From Flavobacterium sp. NG2 (GTDB lineage: Bacteria > Bacteroidota > Bacteroidia > Flavobacteriales > Flavobacteriaceae): a stretch of 64,000 nucleotides of DNA. Under the pieces are notes generated by a model, which was given only the letters and a program-made list of their open reading frames with translations, did no database searches and was not told the DNA's origin. The stretch is taken from contig NZ_CP139420.1 of NCBI RefSeq assembly GCF_034119845.1, forward strand, positions 784,001-848,000. Reading direction: 5' to 3'. Position 1 is the first letter of the stretch, and each line of letters opens with the position of its first letter. Of the stretch, positions 33,784 through 43,948 are shown one piece after another. The translations under genes and the position numbers were made by a program.

Positions 33784-35647
33784 AGTTCTTGTAAATATTA
33801 TTATCCTGCTTCACATCGGCCATCAAACCACTAGGATCGATAGTGATTTTTTTTATTGTAGCTTTTGTTTTAGGAATTGAAAAAACATATTTAGATTCAG
33901 CCCAAGCCCAATCTTTTAAGACCGTTCTTTTGATTTCGGGAGTTGGATTTTCTTTTTCAAAATGCATCATTCGCAGCGGAATATAAAAACTCTCTTTACT
34001 ACCGTCTTTGTATTCGACTACAATATCAATAGGCATTGGAATACGACCTATTCGCTCTAGATTTATCAAGGTTTCAACTCCATTGTACCCAATACTTTCA
34101 TTCACTTCTTTGATGCCATAATCGATTGTATTAGTGGTTTGTGTCCAATCAGTTAAATACCAATCCAATTCGGCACCCGAAACACGCTCAGCAGTTCTCT
34201 TAATATCATTTGGTGTAGGATGTTTGAATTTAAAATCCTGATAAAATCGTTTTAAGGTCTTATCCAAATTGTCTTCACCGATAAGATAGCTCAATTGAGA
34301 TAAAAACAAACAACCTTTGACATAAGAAGCAATGCTGTAAGACCTGTTTTCATCATAGCGATCAGCATGAGTGGTAAGGGGCTGCTCTTTGCCAGAATTG
34401 ACTAGATAATAATAGGCCCTATAATTCCCCTCAAAAGGATTGGCTTGTTTTTTGTTCGCTAGTTCATTCAAAACCCAGTCTTCAATATAAGTGGTAAAAC
34501 CTTCATCCATCCACGGATGTTTAGCTTCATTAGAGGCTAAAACATGCTGAAACCAAGAATGTCCTAATTCATGCGTAGCAGTTCCAAAAATGCCCTCCAG
34601 AGTTCCGTTTCCTAATATCAGCGTACACATACCGTATTCCATTCCGCCATCACCCCCTTGAATAAAAGAATATTGTTCATATGGATAATTGCCTATTTTT
34701 TGGTTGTATAAATCCATTACATTAGCCATCATAGGTTGCAATTGTTTCCATTTTTCAACGGTTTCTGGTACATTTTTATAGATAAAATGCAAATCGACAT
34801 CGTTAGGTCCTTTGAAAACATCATGAGCAAAATTGGGGTCGGCTGCCCAAGTAAAGTCATGCACCATAGGCGCAACAAAATGCCAAGTAAGTGTTTTGGT
34901 TCTCTTAGGGTAAACCACATTTATGCCTTTATCTTGATAACCATGCCCTATTTGGTTTGGATTTTGCAAATAGCCCGTTCCACCCAGTGTGTACTCTTTG
35001 TCGATGGTAATTTTTACTTCAAAATTCCCCCAAACACCGTGAAATTCACGAGCAATATAAGGGTCTGCATGCCAACCTTCAAAATCAAATTCGGCTATTT
35101 TTGGATACCATTGCGACATGGACAGCGCAACAGCTTCAGAATTATTCCTACCAGAGCGACGTATTTGCAATGGAATTTGTCCTTCAAAATCTAGCGTAAA
35201 TGTGGTTGTAGAATTAGGTTGTATTGGCTTAGCCAAAATCACTTCTAAAATAGTTCCAGTAGTTTTGGTTATTGCATCAAGTCCATCTTGCTTGAAATTG
35301 TTGATTTTTAAATAACCAATTTCGTTGGGTTTTAAATTTTGAATGCGACTTTCTTTACTTTTAGTTACCATACGAGCATCAGGATCTTTGATATAATGCA
35401 AACGGGCATCCATTTCGCTTCCCGGTTGAAAAGCATTGTTGTACAAATGGTAATAGACTTTCTTAAGTGTTTCTGATGAATTATTGGTATAGACTAATTT
35501 TTGTTTACCAACGTATTGATAACTTTCGACATCAACACTAACTTCCATAAAATAATCAACTTGTTGTTGCCAATAACTATTGTTTTGAGCATAGTTAGTT
35601 CCAAGTTGGAATACACTGAAAAAGAGAAAATAGAATTTATTCTTCAT
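33782..35647 (-). CDS. M1-family metallopeptidase (aminopeptidase)
   Basis: A 621-residue exported zinc peptidase. The signal peptide ends near NYA. An N-terminal beta-saddle domain precedes the thermolysin-like domain with the zinc site HELGH (H359, H363) and E382 in WMDEGF, exactly 18 residues apart as in gluzincins. The exopeptidase motif GAMEN appears as GGMEYG, a variant with Tyr in place of Asn. It likely trims peptides in the periplasm or at the surface. It has no T9SS tail and its 3' end is shared with the strong terminator. Confidence 0.92.
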   Translation of the reverse strand: MKNKFYFLFFSVFQLGTNYAQNNSYWQQQVDYFMEVSVDVESYQYVGKQKLVYTNNSSETLKKVYYHLYNNAFQPGSEMDARLHYIKDPDARMVTKSKESRIQNLKPNEIGYLKINNFKQDGLDAITKTTGTILEVILAKPIQPNSTTTFTLDFEGQIPLQIRRSGRNNSEAVALSMSQWYPKIAEFDFEGWHADPYIAREFHGVWGNFEVKITIDKEYTLGGTGYLQNPNQIGHGYQDKGINVVYPKRTKTLTWHFVAPMVHDFTWAADPNFAHDVFKGPNDVDLHFIYKNVPETVEKWKQLQPMMANVMDLYNQKIGNYPYEQYSFIQGGDGGMEYGMCTLILGNGTLEGIFGTATHELGHSWFQHVLASNEAKHPWMDEGFTTYIEDWVLNELANKKQANPFEGNYRAYYYLVNSGKEQPLTTHADRYDENRSYSIASYVKGCLFLSQLSYLIGEDNLDKTLKRFYQDFKFKHPTPNDIKRTAERVSGAELDWYLTDWTQTTNTIDYGIKEVNESIGYNGVETLINLERIGRIPMPIDIVVEYKDGSKESFYIPLRMMHFEKENPTPEIKRTVLKDWAWAESKYVFSIPKTKATIKKITIDPSGLMADVKQDNNIYKN

Positions 35648-35708
35648 ACTTTTTTAAATAAAAAAAGGAAGAACAGCAGCCCTTCCTTATGAATAGATTA
35701 TTAAAAAA

Positions 35709-37340
35709 TTAGTTTTTTGAGATTTTATCAGCCATCAACAAGGCGTTATAAGCGTTTACAATTTTTCCAGTTTTGGACAATTCAGCAAATGGACGAATAT
35801 CTTGATTGTTACCACCCACGATAACCTCAAGTGGAACCGCTACTCCTGAGTCCATTAGAATGTGTTTTACTTGTGTAGCTGTTAATTTTGGATAATACGA
35901 ACGTATCAAAGCCGCTACACCAGCCACATTTGGTGATGCCATCGAAGTTCCTTGCAAGTATTTATAACTGTTGTTTGGAGTTGAAGCATAGATTTGAACT
36001 CCAGGTGCAAAAACATCTACATTGATTTTACCAATATTTGAAAACTTAGCAACCAACTTATTGCTATACTCATAATTCAAAGCCCCTACGGTAATTAAAT
36101 TATCTGAAATCTCAGTTTTTTTGTCCTCAGAATCATTCGGGAAATTATCAAAATAATCGATGTTCTTTGAAGAATTTCCTGCCGCATGAACAATCAAAAC
36201 ATCTTTTTCGGCTGCGTATTTGATAGCGTCAAAAACCCAATGCTTTTGTGGAGAATAGGCTTTTCCGAAACTACCGTTGATTACTTTAGCTCCATTATCT
36301 ACAGCATAGCGAATGGCTAACGCAATATCTTTGTCGTATTCGTCTCCATCTGGAACAGCGCGAATAGCCATAATCGCAACATTATTTGCCACACCATCAC
36401 CACCTATTTTGTTATGACGCACTTGAGCTACAATTCCAGAAACATGTGTACCGTGAACAGCCTCGTTTTTATCTGGCCCCATTACGTTGTTATCACCATA
36501 TTTAGTATCTGTAATGTCATTAGGGTTATCCCCTAAAATTTTTCGGTAATCTTGTTTTAGGTTTTCACCACTCAAAGCGGCATTAGCTTTATCGATTTCA
36601 TCTTGTAATGCAGCCTTCAAATCTTTTATTGGCATCCCAAAAGAAAACATTCTTTGAATTGTGTTTTTTGCTTTTACAACTTCGGCATCTGTAGAGTTAA
36701 TTGCTTTTACTTCTTCTACAGTATAATTGTTTTTCTTTAATTCTTTGGAAACCACTTCATCCGAGGATTTTAGAGCAGAAAGCATTTCTTCATATCTCCC
36801 TTTACCAGCGCTAGCTTCGGATGTTTTTTTATCGTTTTCAGCTTTTGCCTGTAAGTAAGTTGCCTCATCAACCAAACTTGGATTTTTTACGATTCTTTCG
36901 TATTCTAAATTTTCTTTGATAATGTTTCCTAGAAAATTCCAACCGTGAATATCATCTACATAACCATTATTATCATCGTCAATTCCGTTACCAGGAATTT
37001 CTTTAGGATTAGTCCAAACTACTGATTTTAAATCTTCGTGTTCAATATCCACACCTGAATCTACAATCGCAACAATCACTTTTTCACCTAATCTGTTTTT
37101 TAATAGTTCAGCATAAGCTTTATCAACACTCATTCCAGGAACGGTATCTTTTACGATATCAAGATGACTCCAACGTTTTAATTCTGTTTCTTTAAGAGCA
37201 ACTTTTTTCTTAACATTAAGAGGAGCGCTTATCGGGGTTAATTTACTATAATTGACAATAGATTTTTGGGTGCTACATCCCGCTAAAACAAGCATTGTAA
37301 ATGCAGATATAAAAAGTAATTTAATGCTATTCATAGCCAT
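35709..37340 (-). CDS. Subtilisin-like S8 serine protease lipoprotein
   Basis: A 543-residue subtilase with lipoprotein signal (LVLAGC, Cys22). The catalytic triad is D94 (AIVDSGVD), H299 (VHGTHVSG) and S466 (GTSMASP). Between D94 and H299 there are about 205 residues, far more than the few dozen usual for the family. The extra part (about 125-270) is helical, Lys/Glu-rich and looks like a lid or propeptide-like insert. It is adjacent to and cooriented with the M1 peptidase (about 60 bases upstream), so the two may form a proteolytic unit. Confidence 0.9.
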   Translation of the reverse strand: MAMNSIKLLFISAFTMLVLAGCSTQKSIVNYSKLTPISAPLNVKKKVALKETELKRWSHLDIVKDTVPGMSVDKAYAELLKNRLGEKVIVAIVDSGVDIEHEDLKSVVWTNPKEIPGNGIDDDNNGYVDDIHGWNFLGNIIKENLEYERIVKNPSLVDEATYLQAKAENDKKTSEASAGKGRYEEMLSALKSSDEVVSKELKKNNYTVEEVKAINSTDAEVVKAKNTIQRMFSFGMPIKDLKAALQDEIDKANAALSGENLKQDYRKILGDNPNDITDTKYGDNNVMGPDKNEAVHGTHVSGIVAQVRHNKIGGDGVANNVAIMAIRAVPDGDEYDKDIALAIRYAVDNGAKVINGSFGKAYSPQKHWVFDAIKYAAEKDVLIVHAAGNSSKNIDYFDNFPNDSEDKKTEISDNLITVGALNYEYSNKLVAKFSNIGKINVDVFAPGVQIYASTPNNSYKYLQGTSMASPNVAGVAALIRSYYPKLTATQVKHILMDSGVAVPLEVIVGGNNQDIRPFAELSKTGKIVNAYNALLMADKISKN

Positions 37341-37404
37341 TGAGTTAAAGTATTAATTGAGGTCGAAAGTACTGATTTTTTTTTAAAATTACTTTAGGTT
37401 AACA

Positions 37405-37516
37405 CTAGATTAAGATTTCATCACAACCAAATACTTGGTCTAAACGAACTCCTTTTTCGGTTTGCTTTACCGTGATGATTTCGTTGTGTGCGTCGTGTTC
37501 TAAAAATAGGTAATAA
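37405..37516 (-). pseudogene. 3' fragment of an MBL-fold hydrolase gene
   Basis: On the minus strand this encodes YYLFLEHDAHNEIITVKQTE then KGVRLDQVFGCDEILI and a stop. It matches the last 37 residues of the intact hydrolase at 41813-42670, with one clear substitution (Q for H) and one extra C-terminal residue. Most base differences are at third codon positions. Similarity stops abruptly at about 37516. The intact copy and this fragment bracket the large LRR gene, so the LRR gene was probably inserted or replaced something here together with a donor copy of this end. Confidence 0.85.
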
Positions 37517-37642
37517 TTGATGTCAACTTCAGACTAAAGTAATTTTAAATTTATAATTTAAAATGATTTAATTTTAACAATACAATGTAGGAAAATGATT
37601 TATATTTGTTATTTTTGATATTATTATCCTAATAATACTCCT

Positions 37643-40600
37643 ATGAAAATCAAATTATTTATTCTGTTGTTTTTGGCTAGTTTAAATTCTATCGCCCAAT
37701 ACACTTTAATTCCTGATGTTAAATTTGAAAATGCATTGATAACACAGGGCATTGATAAAGACGGACAAAATGGAAAAGTTTTAACATCAAGTATTAATAC
37801 CATTGCATCATTAAATGTGTCATTTTTAAACATTACTGATTTAACTGGAATTGAAGGTTTTACGTCATTAACCTCTTTATCTTGTTATCTAAATTTATTA
37901 ACAAATTTAGATTTATCAAAAAATACTAAATTGAGGTCAATAGATTGTAGAGCCAATAAATTAACTAGTTTAGATCTTTCGAATTTACCATTTCTTACAA
38001 GTGTATTATGTTCTGAAAACTTTTTGACAAGTCTTGATGTCTCAAAAAACCCTATTTTAGCAGGAGTGTTTTGTTCTAAGAATAATTTAATTAGTTTGAA
38101 TCTTAAAAATGGAAACAATACAAATTTTCAAACACTATTTTGTGATTTCAGAAATAACCCGCTACTAAATTGTATTCAGGTAGATAATCCAACTTACTCG
38201 ACAGCAAATTGGGCTGATTTTACAGACAACACTACTGTTTACTCAAATTCTTGTGGACCATCTTATACTTCTATTCCAGATTCCAATTTTGAAAACAAAT
38301 TAATTTCCCTAGGTATTGATACTGATGGTATAAACGGTAAAGTTTTAACCTCAAGTATAATTGCATTAACTGCACTCGATGTCTCAAATAGCTATATAAC
38401 TGATTTAACTGGAATTGGAAATTTTTTAAATTTAGAAACATTAAACATTTCAAACAATCAAATCAATACTTTAAATAGCTCTTCATTAAAAAAGATTAAA
38501 ACTTTAAATTGTAGTAATAATCTTTTAAAAAATTTAGATCTAACCGAAAATACTGAATTAATAACTTTAGATTTTTCAGCTAATCAATTACAAACTTTAG
38601 AATTATGGAACCAAGATTCTTTAGTAACATTGAAAGCCAATGCAAATAAATTGACCAATTTGGACATTAATAATCTTTACAAATTAAAAATGCTTGAAGT
38701 TGAGGGTAACCAATTAACCAATCTGAATGTTAATTATAATTATTCATTATCAATACTAAAATGTAATAACAATCTCCTTACAACCATAGATGTTACTCAG
38801 AATAGTTCATTGATTTCATTGTATTGTGGAAACAATAAACTTGCAAAACTAGACATAACAATAAACTTGCTCTTAAGAGAAATCACATGCGAAAATAATT
38901 TATTAACCCAATTGAATTTAAAAAATGGGAAAAATAATCTATTTACAAACTATGATTTTAGAAATAATATCAATTTGAAATGCATTGAAGTTGACAATGA
39001 GAATTATTCAAATCTAAACTGGTCTACTAAAAAAGATGCAACAACAAATTATAATTTATTTTGTGGTCCATTTACTATGATTCCTGATTCAAAATTTGAA
39101 GATAAACTGATTTCTTTAGGCATTGATATAGATGGGAAAAACGGAAAGATATTAACAACTCGTATTACAAACTTAAGTACTCTTGATGTTTCAAGTAGCA
39201 CCATTACAGATTTATCTGGAATTCAAGATTTTACAAATTTAAAATCGTTGAATGTTTCTGGAAATCAATTAACAATTTTAGATGTTTCTAAAAATATTTT
39301 ATTGGAAATCTTGAATTGCTCAAACAATAAAATAGCGAATTTAGATGTATCTAAAAATATATACTTAGCTTCATTATCATGTTCGTCGAATCAATTAGTG
39401 TCTTTAGATGTATCCAAAAATCTATCCATTACATCCTTAAGTTGTGATTCAAATAAATTAACAACTTTAGATATATCCAAGAATAAAGTAATTACGGAAT
39501 TTTATTGCAACAATAATTTGTTATCAAATCTCAATTTAAAAAATGGCAAAAACACGTTGTTTTCTAATTCTAAAATATCATTCCTTTCTAATCCTAACTT
39601 AACCTGTATTCTTGTAGATAACGAGTTGTATTCTAATACAAATTGGTCAAATATAAAAGACATTACCGCAATTTATTCTATAGACTGCATACCTCTATCA
39701 GCTTATACTTTTATTCCCGATGCTAAATTTGAACAGAGACTAATTAATCTAGGAATTGATTCAGGAGTTATTGATGGAAAAGTGTTGACATCTAAAATAG
39801 ATTCAGTAACTTCCTTAAGTGTAACAGGAAACTTAATTTCTGACATGTCTGGAATACAAGGTTTTGTTTCTTTGAAACAATTGAATTGTGACTCGAATAA
39901 GTTAACGACATTGGATTTGTCTAAAAATATAGCCTTGACAACATTATCTTGTAACTCAAATCAATTAACAACCTTAGATATTTCTAAAAATGTAGCTCTA
40001 ACTTCTTTATATTGTTATGAAAATCAATTAATAACCTTAGATGTTTCTAAAAATATAAACTTAGCTTCTTTAAATTGTCAATATAATAAATTAGAGACTT
40101 TGGATATTACAAATAATACGTCTTTAACAAATTTAGCCTGCAACTCAAATCTATTAACAAACTTAGATATCTCTAAAAACACAGCTTTGATTTCATTAAA
40201 TTGTTGGGAAAATCAATTAACAACCTTAGATATTTCTAAAAACACAAGCTTATATACATTTCGTTGTTTTGATAATCAATTAACTGCCTTAGATGTTTCT
40301 AATTTATCAGAACTTAATGAACTTTATTGTGGTGGAAATAAATTGTCAAATTTAGATGTTTCTAAAAATAGAGCATTAAAAACATTGCATTGTAATAATA
40401 ATAATCTAGTTGATTTAAACCTTTCGGATATAGCAATTTCTACTCTTTATTGTGGTTCAAATCAATTAACAACTTTAGATATTACTAAAAACACATACCT
40501 ACGTGAATTGCATTGTGAATCAAATAAATTGTCTAGTTTAGATGTGTCTCAAAATGAAGGTATCTTTGATTTTGATGTTTCAAATAACCAGCTTATAAGT

Positions 40601-41749
40601 TTTGATGCATCTACAAGTTATAGAATAAGTAAGCTTTATTGTAGCAGTAATAAGTTGTTGAGTCTTAATTTAAAAGCTAATCAGAACTTATATCAAGCTA
40701 ATTATAATTTTTTATTCACAGGCAACCCAAATCTAACTTGTATTCAAGTAGATAATGAAATTTATTCAAGAATTTATTGGTCTGATTTAAAAGACGACAC
40801 GGCAAGTTTTTCTGAAGATTGCCCTGGTTATTCTGTAACAATCAGTAGTGAATTTGAAGATAAATTAATCGATTTAGGGATTGATACAGACGGAAAAAAT
40901 GGCACTGTCTTATTATCGGAAATCGTAAATTTAAAAACAGTAGATATATCTAATTCTGGAATTTCTGATTTAAAAGGAATCGAATATTTTGTAGGATTAG
41001 AATCTTTAATCTGTAGCGGAAATTCATTATCAACAATAGATATTTCTAAAAACACTGCATTAAAATATTTAGATTGTTCTAATAATCCATTGACGGCTTT
41101 AAATGTTTCTAAGAACATTTTACTAACGGAGCTTTATTGTGATGGTGTAGTTACAATTACAAAAAAAGCGACTACTGCTAAAACAACAACTACCGCGCAA
41201 TTAACGGCTCTAGATCTTTCTAACAATGTGTTTTTAACTAAATTAAGTTGTTCAAATAATCAAATAGTTAATTTAGATTTATCAAAGAACACTAATTTAA
41301 CAGATATTAATTGTTCAAACAATTCTTTGGTTGCACTAAATTTGAATAATGGAAATAATACGAATTTAGTAAATGTCAATTTCAAAAATAATGTATCATT
41401 GTCTTGTATAAAAGTGGATGATGAGATTTATTCTAATATAAACTGGGCTGATGCAAAAGATGCAAATACTATGTATTCAAAAACAACTTGTATATTGGGA
41501 GTTAATGATTTCGCTTATGATACAATTGTTTTATATCCTAATCCAGCAAAAGAAAAGCTATTTATAGACAATATTGTTTTAGAAAAAGCAACTATTTATG
41601 ATGTGTTAGGGAAATTTGTAAAAACAACAACCTTTACTACTAATTCAAACAGCAATACCTTGGATTTAGTTGATTTGCCAAAAGGAATTTATTATGTGTA
41701 TTTACAGAGTCAAGGCATCAATACTGTTAAAAAAATAATAGTGGATTAA
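37643..41749 (+). CDS. Giant five-module leucine-rich-repeat T9SS surface protein
   Basis: A 1368-residue secreted protein (signal peptide ending SIAQ). It is built from five modules starting near residues 20, 211, 478, 690 and 1065. Each opens with an IPDxxFExxLIxLGIDxDG segment and SxIxxLxxLDVS. Rows of about 21-residue LRRs follow, of the LxCxxNxLTxLDxSKNxxL type. Most modules close with CIxVDNExYSxxNWxxxKD. A type A sorting domain ends the protein (VLYPNPAKEKLFIDN ... PKGIYYVYLQS). It would be displayed or released by the T9SS, probably binding glycans or proteins. Flanking MBL fragments suggest transfer. The ligand is unknown. Confidence 0.88.
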   Translation: MKIKLFILLFLASLNSIAQYTLIPDVKFENALITQGIDKDGQNGKVLTSSINTIASLNVSFLNITDLTGIEGFTSLTSLSCYLNLLTNLDLSKNTKLRSIDCRANKLTSLDLSNLPFLTSVLCSENFLTSLDVSKNPILAGVFCSKNNLISLNLKNGNNTNFQTLFCDFRNNPLLNCIQVDNPTYSTANWADFTDNTTVYSNSCGPSYTSIPDSNFENKLISLGIDTDGINGKVLTSSIIALTALDVSNSYITDLTGIGNFLNLETLNISNNQINTLNSSSLKKIKTLNCSNNLLKNLDLTENTELITLDFSANQLQTLELWNQDSLVTLKANANKLTNLDINNLYKLKMLEVEGNQLTNLNVNYNYSLSILKCNNNLLTTIDVTQNSSLISLYCGNNKLAKLDITINLLLREITCENNLLTQLNLKNGKNNLFTNYDFRNNINLKCIEVDNENYSNLNWSTKKDATTNYNLFCGPFTMIPDSKFEDKLISLGIDIDGKNGKILTTRITNLSTLDVSSSTITDLSGIQDFTNLKSLNVSGNQLTILDVSKNILLEILNCSNNKIANLDVSKNIYLASLSCSSNQLVSLDVSKNLSITSLSCDSNKLTTLDISKNKVITEFYCNNNLLSNLNLKNGKNTLFSNSKISFLSNPNLTCILVDNELYSNTNWSNIKDITAIYSIDCIPLSAYTFIPDAKFEQRLINLGIDSGVIDGKVLTSKIDSVTSLSVTGNLISDMSGIQGFVSLKQLNCDSNKLTTLDLSKNIALTTLSCNSNQLTTLDISKNVALTSLYCYENQLITLDVSKNINLASLNCQYNKLETLDITNNTSLTNLACNSNLLTNLDISKNTALISLNCWENQLTTLDISKNTSLYTFRCFDNQLTALDVSNLSELNELYCGGNKLSNLDVSKNRALKTLHCNNNNLVDLNLSDIAISTLYCGSNQLTTLDITKNTYLRELHCESNKLSSLDVSQNEGIFDFDVSNNQLISFDASTSYRISKLYCSSNKLLSLNLKANQNLYQANYNFLFTGNPNLTCIQVDNEIYSRIYWSDLKDDTASFSEDCPGYSVTISSEFEDKLIDLGIDTDGKNGTVLLSEIVNLKTVDISNSGISDLKGIEYFVGLESLICSGNSLSTIDISKNTALKYLDCSNNPLTALNVSKNILLTELYCDGVVTITKKATTAKTTTTAQLTALDLSNNVFLTKLSCSNNQIVNLDLSKNTNLTDINCSNNSLVALNLNNGNNTNLVNVNFKNNVSLSCIKVDDEIYSNINWADAKDANTMYSKTTCILGVNDFAYDTIVLYPNPAKEKLFIDNIVLEKATIYDVLGKFVKTTTFTTNSNSNTLDLVDLPKGIYYVYLQSQGINTVKKIIVD

Positions 41750-41769
41750 GACTAAAAGTTTTATTCAGG

Positions 41770-41808
41770 AAAAAGCCCTATTTTCATTAGCTTGAAAATA
41801 GGGCTTTT
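41770..41808. terminator. Bidirectional terminator after LRR gene
   Basis: Arms AAAAGCCCTATTTTC and GAAAATAGGGCTTTT with an 8-base loop lie between the convergent LRR and MBL-fold genes. Confidence 0.88.
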
Positions 41809-41812
41809 GCGT

Positions 41813-42670
41813 TTATAAGATTTCATCACAACCAAATACTTGGTCTAAGCGAACGCCTTTTTCAGTATGTTTGACCGTGATGATTTCATTGTGTGCGTCG
41901 TGTTCCAAAAATAAGTAATACATATTATCGGCAGCGGTGTTTAGAAATTTCGTTTTCTCAGGCATGGTCAATAACGGACGTGTATCATAACCCATTACAT
42001 ATGGAATAGGGATATGGCCTGCTGTAGGTAATAAATCAGCACAAAAAACGATGGTTTTATCTTTATATTGAATGTGCGGAATCATTTGTTTTTCAGTATG
42101 ACCATCCACGTATAAAATCTCAAATCCTAACTCTTTTGAAATTCCAAAATCAGAATTTGGTTTTTCAAGAAATTGCAACTGACCACTTTCTTGCATGGGT
42201 AAAATATTTTCGGATAAGAAAGACGCTTTTTCTCTTGGATTAGGCTCCGTTGCCCATTGCCAATGGTTTTCATTGGTCCAAAATTTGGCATTCTTAAAAG
42301 CAGGTTCGTAGCCGGTTTTTGTTTTGTTCCAATTGACACAGCCGCCACAGTGGTCAAAATGTAGATGTGTCAGGAAAACATCGGTAATATCATCACGATG
42401 AAAACCATATTTGGCTAACGAAGCATCCATAGAATGGGAGCCCCAAAGCGAATAATACCCAAAAAACTTTTCAGACTGCTTATCCCCCATTCCGGTATCA
42501 ATCAAAATTAATCGGTTTCCATCTTGAATTAGCAAACATCTCGCTGCCATGTCGATTAGATTATTAGCATCGGCAGGATTGGTTTTGTTCCAAATGATTT
42601 TAGGAACTACACCAAACATAGCACCGCCATCGAGTTTAAAATTTCCAGTTTCTATTGGGTATAGTTTCAT
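41813..42670 (-). CDS. MBL-fold metallo-hydrolase
   Basis: A 285-residue metallo-beta-lactamase-fold enzyme with the metal motif HLHFDHCGG (HxHxDH, about residues 101-109) and the downstream EHDAH near the end. The overall layout (DTGMGDKQSEKFFGYYSLWG, FCADLLPTAGHIPIPYVMGY) resembles the lactonase/hydrolase group that includes N-acyl-homoserine lactonases. No lactone substrate can be named. There is no signal peptide. A near-identical copy of its last 37 codons lies 4.3 kb away at 37405-37516, on the other side of the LRR gene. Confidence 0.87.
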   Translation of the reverse strand: MKLYPIETGNFKLDGGAMFGVVPKIIWNKTNPADANNLIDMAARCLLIQDGNRLILIDTGMGDKQSEKFFGYYSLWGSHSMDASLAKYGFHRDDITDVFLTHLHFDHCGGCVNWNKTKTGYEPAFKNAKFWTNENHWQWATEPNPREKASFLSENILPMQESGQLQFLEKPNSDFGISKELGFEILYVDGHTEKQMIPHIQYKDKTIVFCADLLPTAGHIPIPYVMGYDTRPLLTMPEKTKFLNTAADNMYYLFLEHDAHNEIITVKHTEKGVRLDQVFGCDEIL

Positions 42671-42828
42671 TGTTTTAAAAGTGTTGGAAGGTTGTCTGTC
42701 ATTAAAAGAATAATTGCAATTTACTAAATTTGATTAGTATGAGTATCGAATTTTTATTTTAAAGACAAGGCAAAGTATTCGTGAATTCGTGGCTTTTAAT
42801 TTAATGTATGAGTGTGGTTCCTATTAAA

Positions 42829-42861
42829 AAAGTCGCAATAAGGAATCCTCATTGCGACTTT
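42829..42861 (-). terminator. Terminator after M48 peptidase gene
   Basis: Arms AAAGTCGCAAT and ATTGCGACTTT with an 11-base loop, followed on the minus strand by TTTAATAGG, just past the stop at 42877. Confidence 0.8.
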
Positions 42862-42876
42862 GGAAAGATTTTGTTT

Positions 42877-43944
42877 TTACTTCTTCAATTCCAAAAACAA
42901 TCTCTTCAATTCAGGATTATCCTCGAAAGTATATTTCTTGTTTTTAATAAGCCCTTCAATATAATCAATTCGGTTTTCCGTTACGGGATGTGAACTCAAA
43001 AATTCAGGAATCGCAATGGTTTGTTCTTTTTGCAATCGTTCAAACAAATTAGACATTCCTTTTGGATTTACCTTGTTTTTAGTTAGTATTTTAAAACCAT
43101 CGGTGTCCGCTTGATGCTCAAATTCTCTCGAAAACGAAAGTGATTGAAAACTATTTACGTTATCTCCAATAACTGCCATCACACCATTCGCATCACCCAA
43201 AATCAGCGAAACAAACAAATAGCCCGACAAGCTTCGACAAAGCATTTTCATCGAATGCCGATTGTTTACGTGTGAAGCTTCGTGACCTAACAGTCCAACT
43301 AGTTCATCGTAATTTTTCATTTCTTTGATAATTCCTGTAAAAACAACGATGTTGCCATCAGGCAAAGCAAAAGCATTAATTTCATCGGATTCTACAACAG
43401 TAAACTTAAGTTTCTTACTGTTATTCAAATCCAATTGTTGTGCAAAAGCATTTAAAGTTTTTGTTTTTGACGAATCTTTGGTTACAAAATAATCGTTTTC
43501 TAACCAAGCCGAACTTCCTAATTGATCATCATACTCCTCAGGAATTAACGCTACTGATTTTTCGCCCACCCACGGAATAACATACAGATAACTAAGTCCG
43601 ATAATCGCTAAAATTCCTATCGCAATTATCAAATGTAAGCTGATGCCTAAATCCATCAGTTTTTGATACCAACCTATCTGCCCTTTTTCTTTTCTAAAAA
43701 GCTGAATGGCATCAATAAAATGATTGTCGACAATCTTAAGATGCTGAATCAAATCAGTGCCATGGTCTAAATGCAACCCTGTGCCTCTCTTATCGAAACT
43801 AATATTTTTTATAGGCCACTTATGCATTTGCCCATCGGTTGACTCAAAGCAAATCGATTCTTTGTATAAATCAAACGACACCTCAATTTCTTGAGGTGCC
43901 GATGAGTTGCCGTCGTAAAAAACAGCTGTTGTTTTGTTTTTCAT
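42877..43944 (-). CDS. M48-family membrane metallopeptidase
   Basis: A 355-residue protein with an N-terminal beta-rich cytoplasmic region (about 1-85), one membrane helix (about 100-125) and an M48 peptidase domain. The zinc motif is GHEASHVNNRH (HExxH), followed by FSREFEHQADTDGF with the third ligand E. Members degrade misfolded membrane or periplasmic proteins. It starts 4 bases after the DUF898 gene, so they form a two-gene operon. The pairing suggests a membrane quality-control role, but that is inferred. Confidence 0.88.
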   Translation of the reverse strand: MKNKTTAVFYDGNSSAPQEIEVSFDLYKESICFESTDGQMHKWPIKNISFDKRGTGLHLDHGTDLIQHLKIVDNHFIDAIQLFRKEKGQIGWYQKLMDLGISLHLIIAIGILAIIGLSYLYVIPWVGEKSVALIPEEYDDQLGSSAWLENDYFVTKDSSKTKTLNAFAQQLDLNNSKKLKFTVVESDEINAFALPDGNIVVFTGIIKEMKNYDELVGLLGHEASHVNNRHSMKMLCRSLSGYLFVSLILGDANGVMAVIGDNVNSFQSLSFSREFEHQADTDGFKILTKNKVNPKGMSNLFERLQKEQTIAIPEFLSSHPVTENRIDYIEGLIKNKKYTFEDNPELKRLFLELKK

Positions 43945-43948
43945 AAAA

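Noticed and set aside
37643..41749. Regular DNA repeats suggesting a CRISPR or satellite array
   Set aside because: The periodicity is that of protein leucine-rich repeats in one intact reading frame, with no spacers of constant length.
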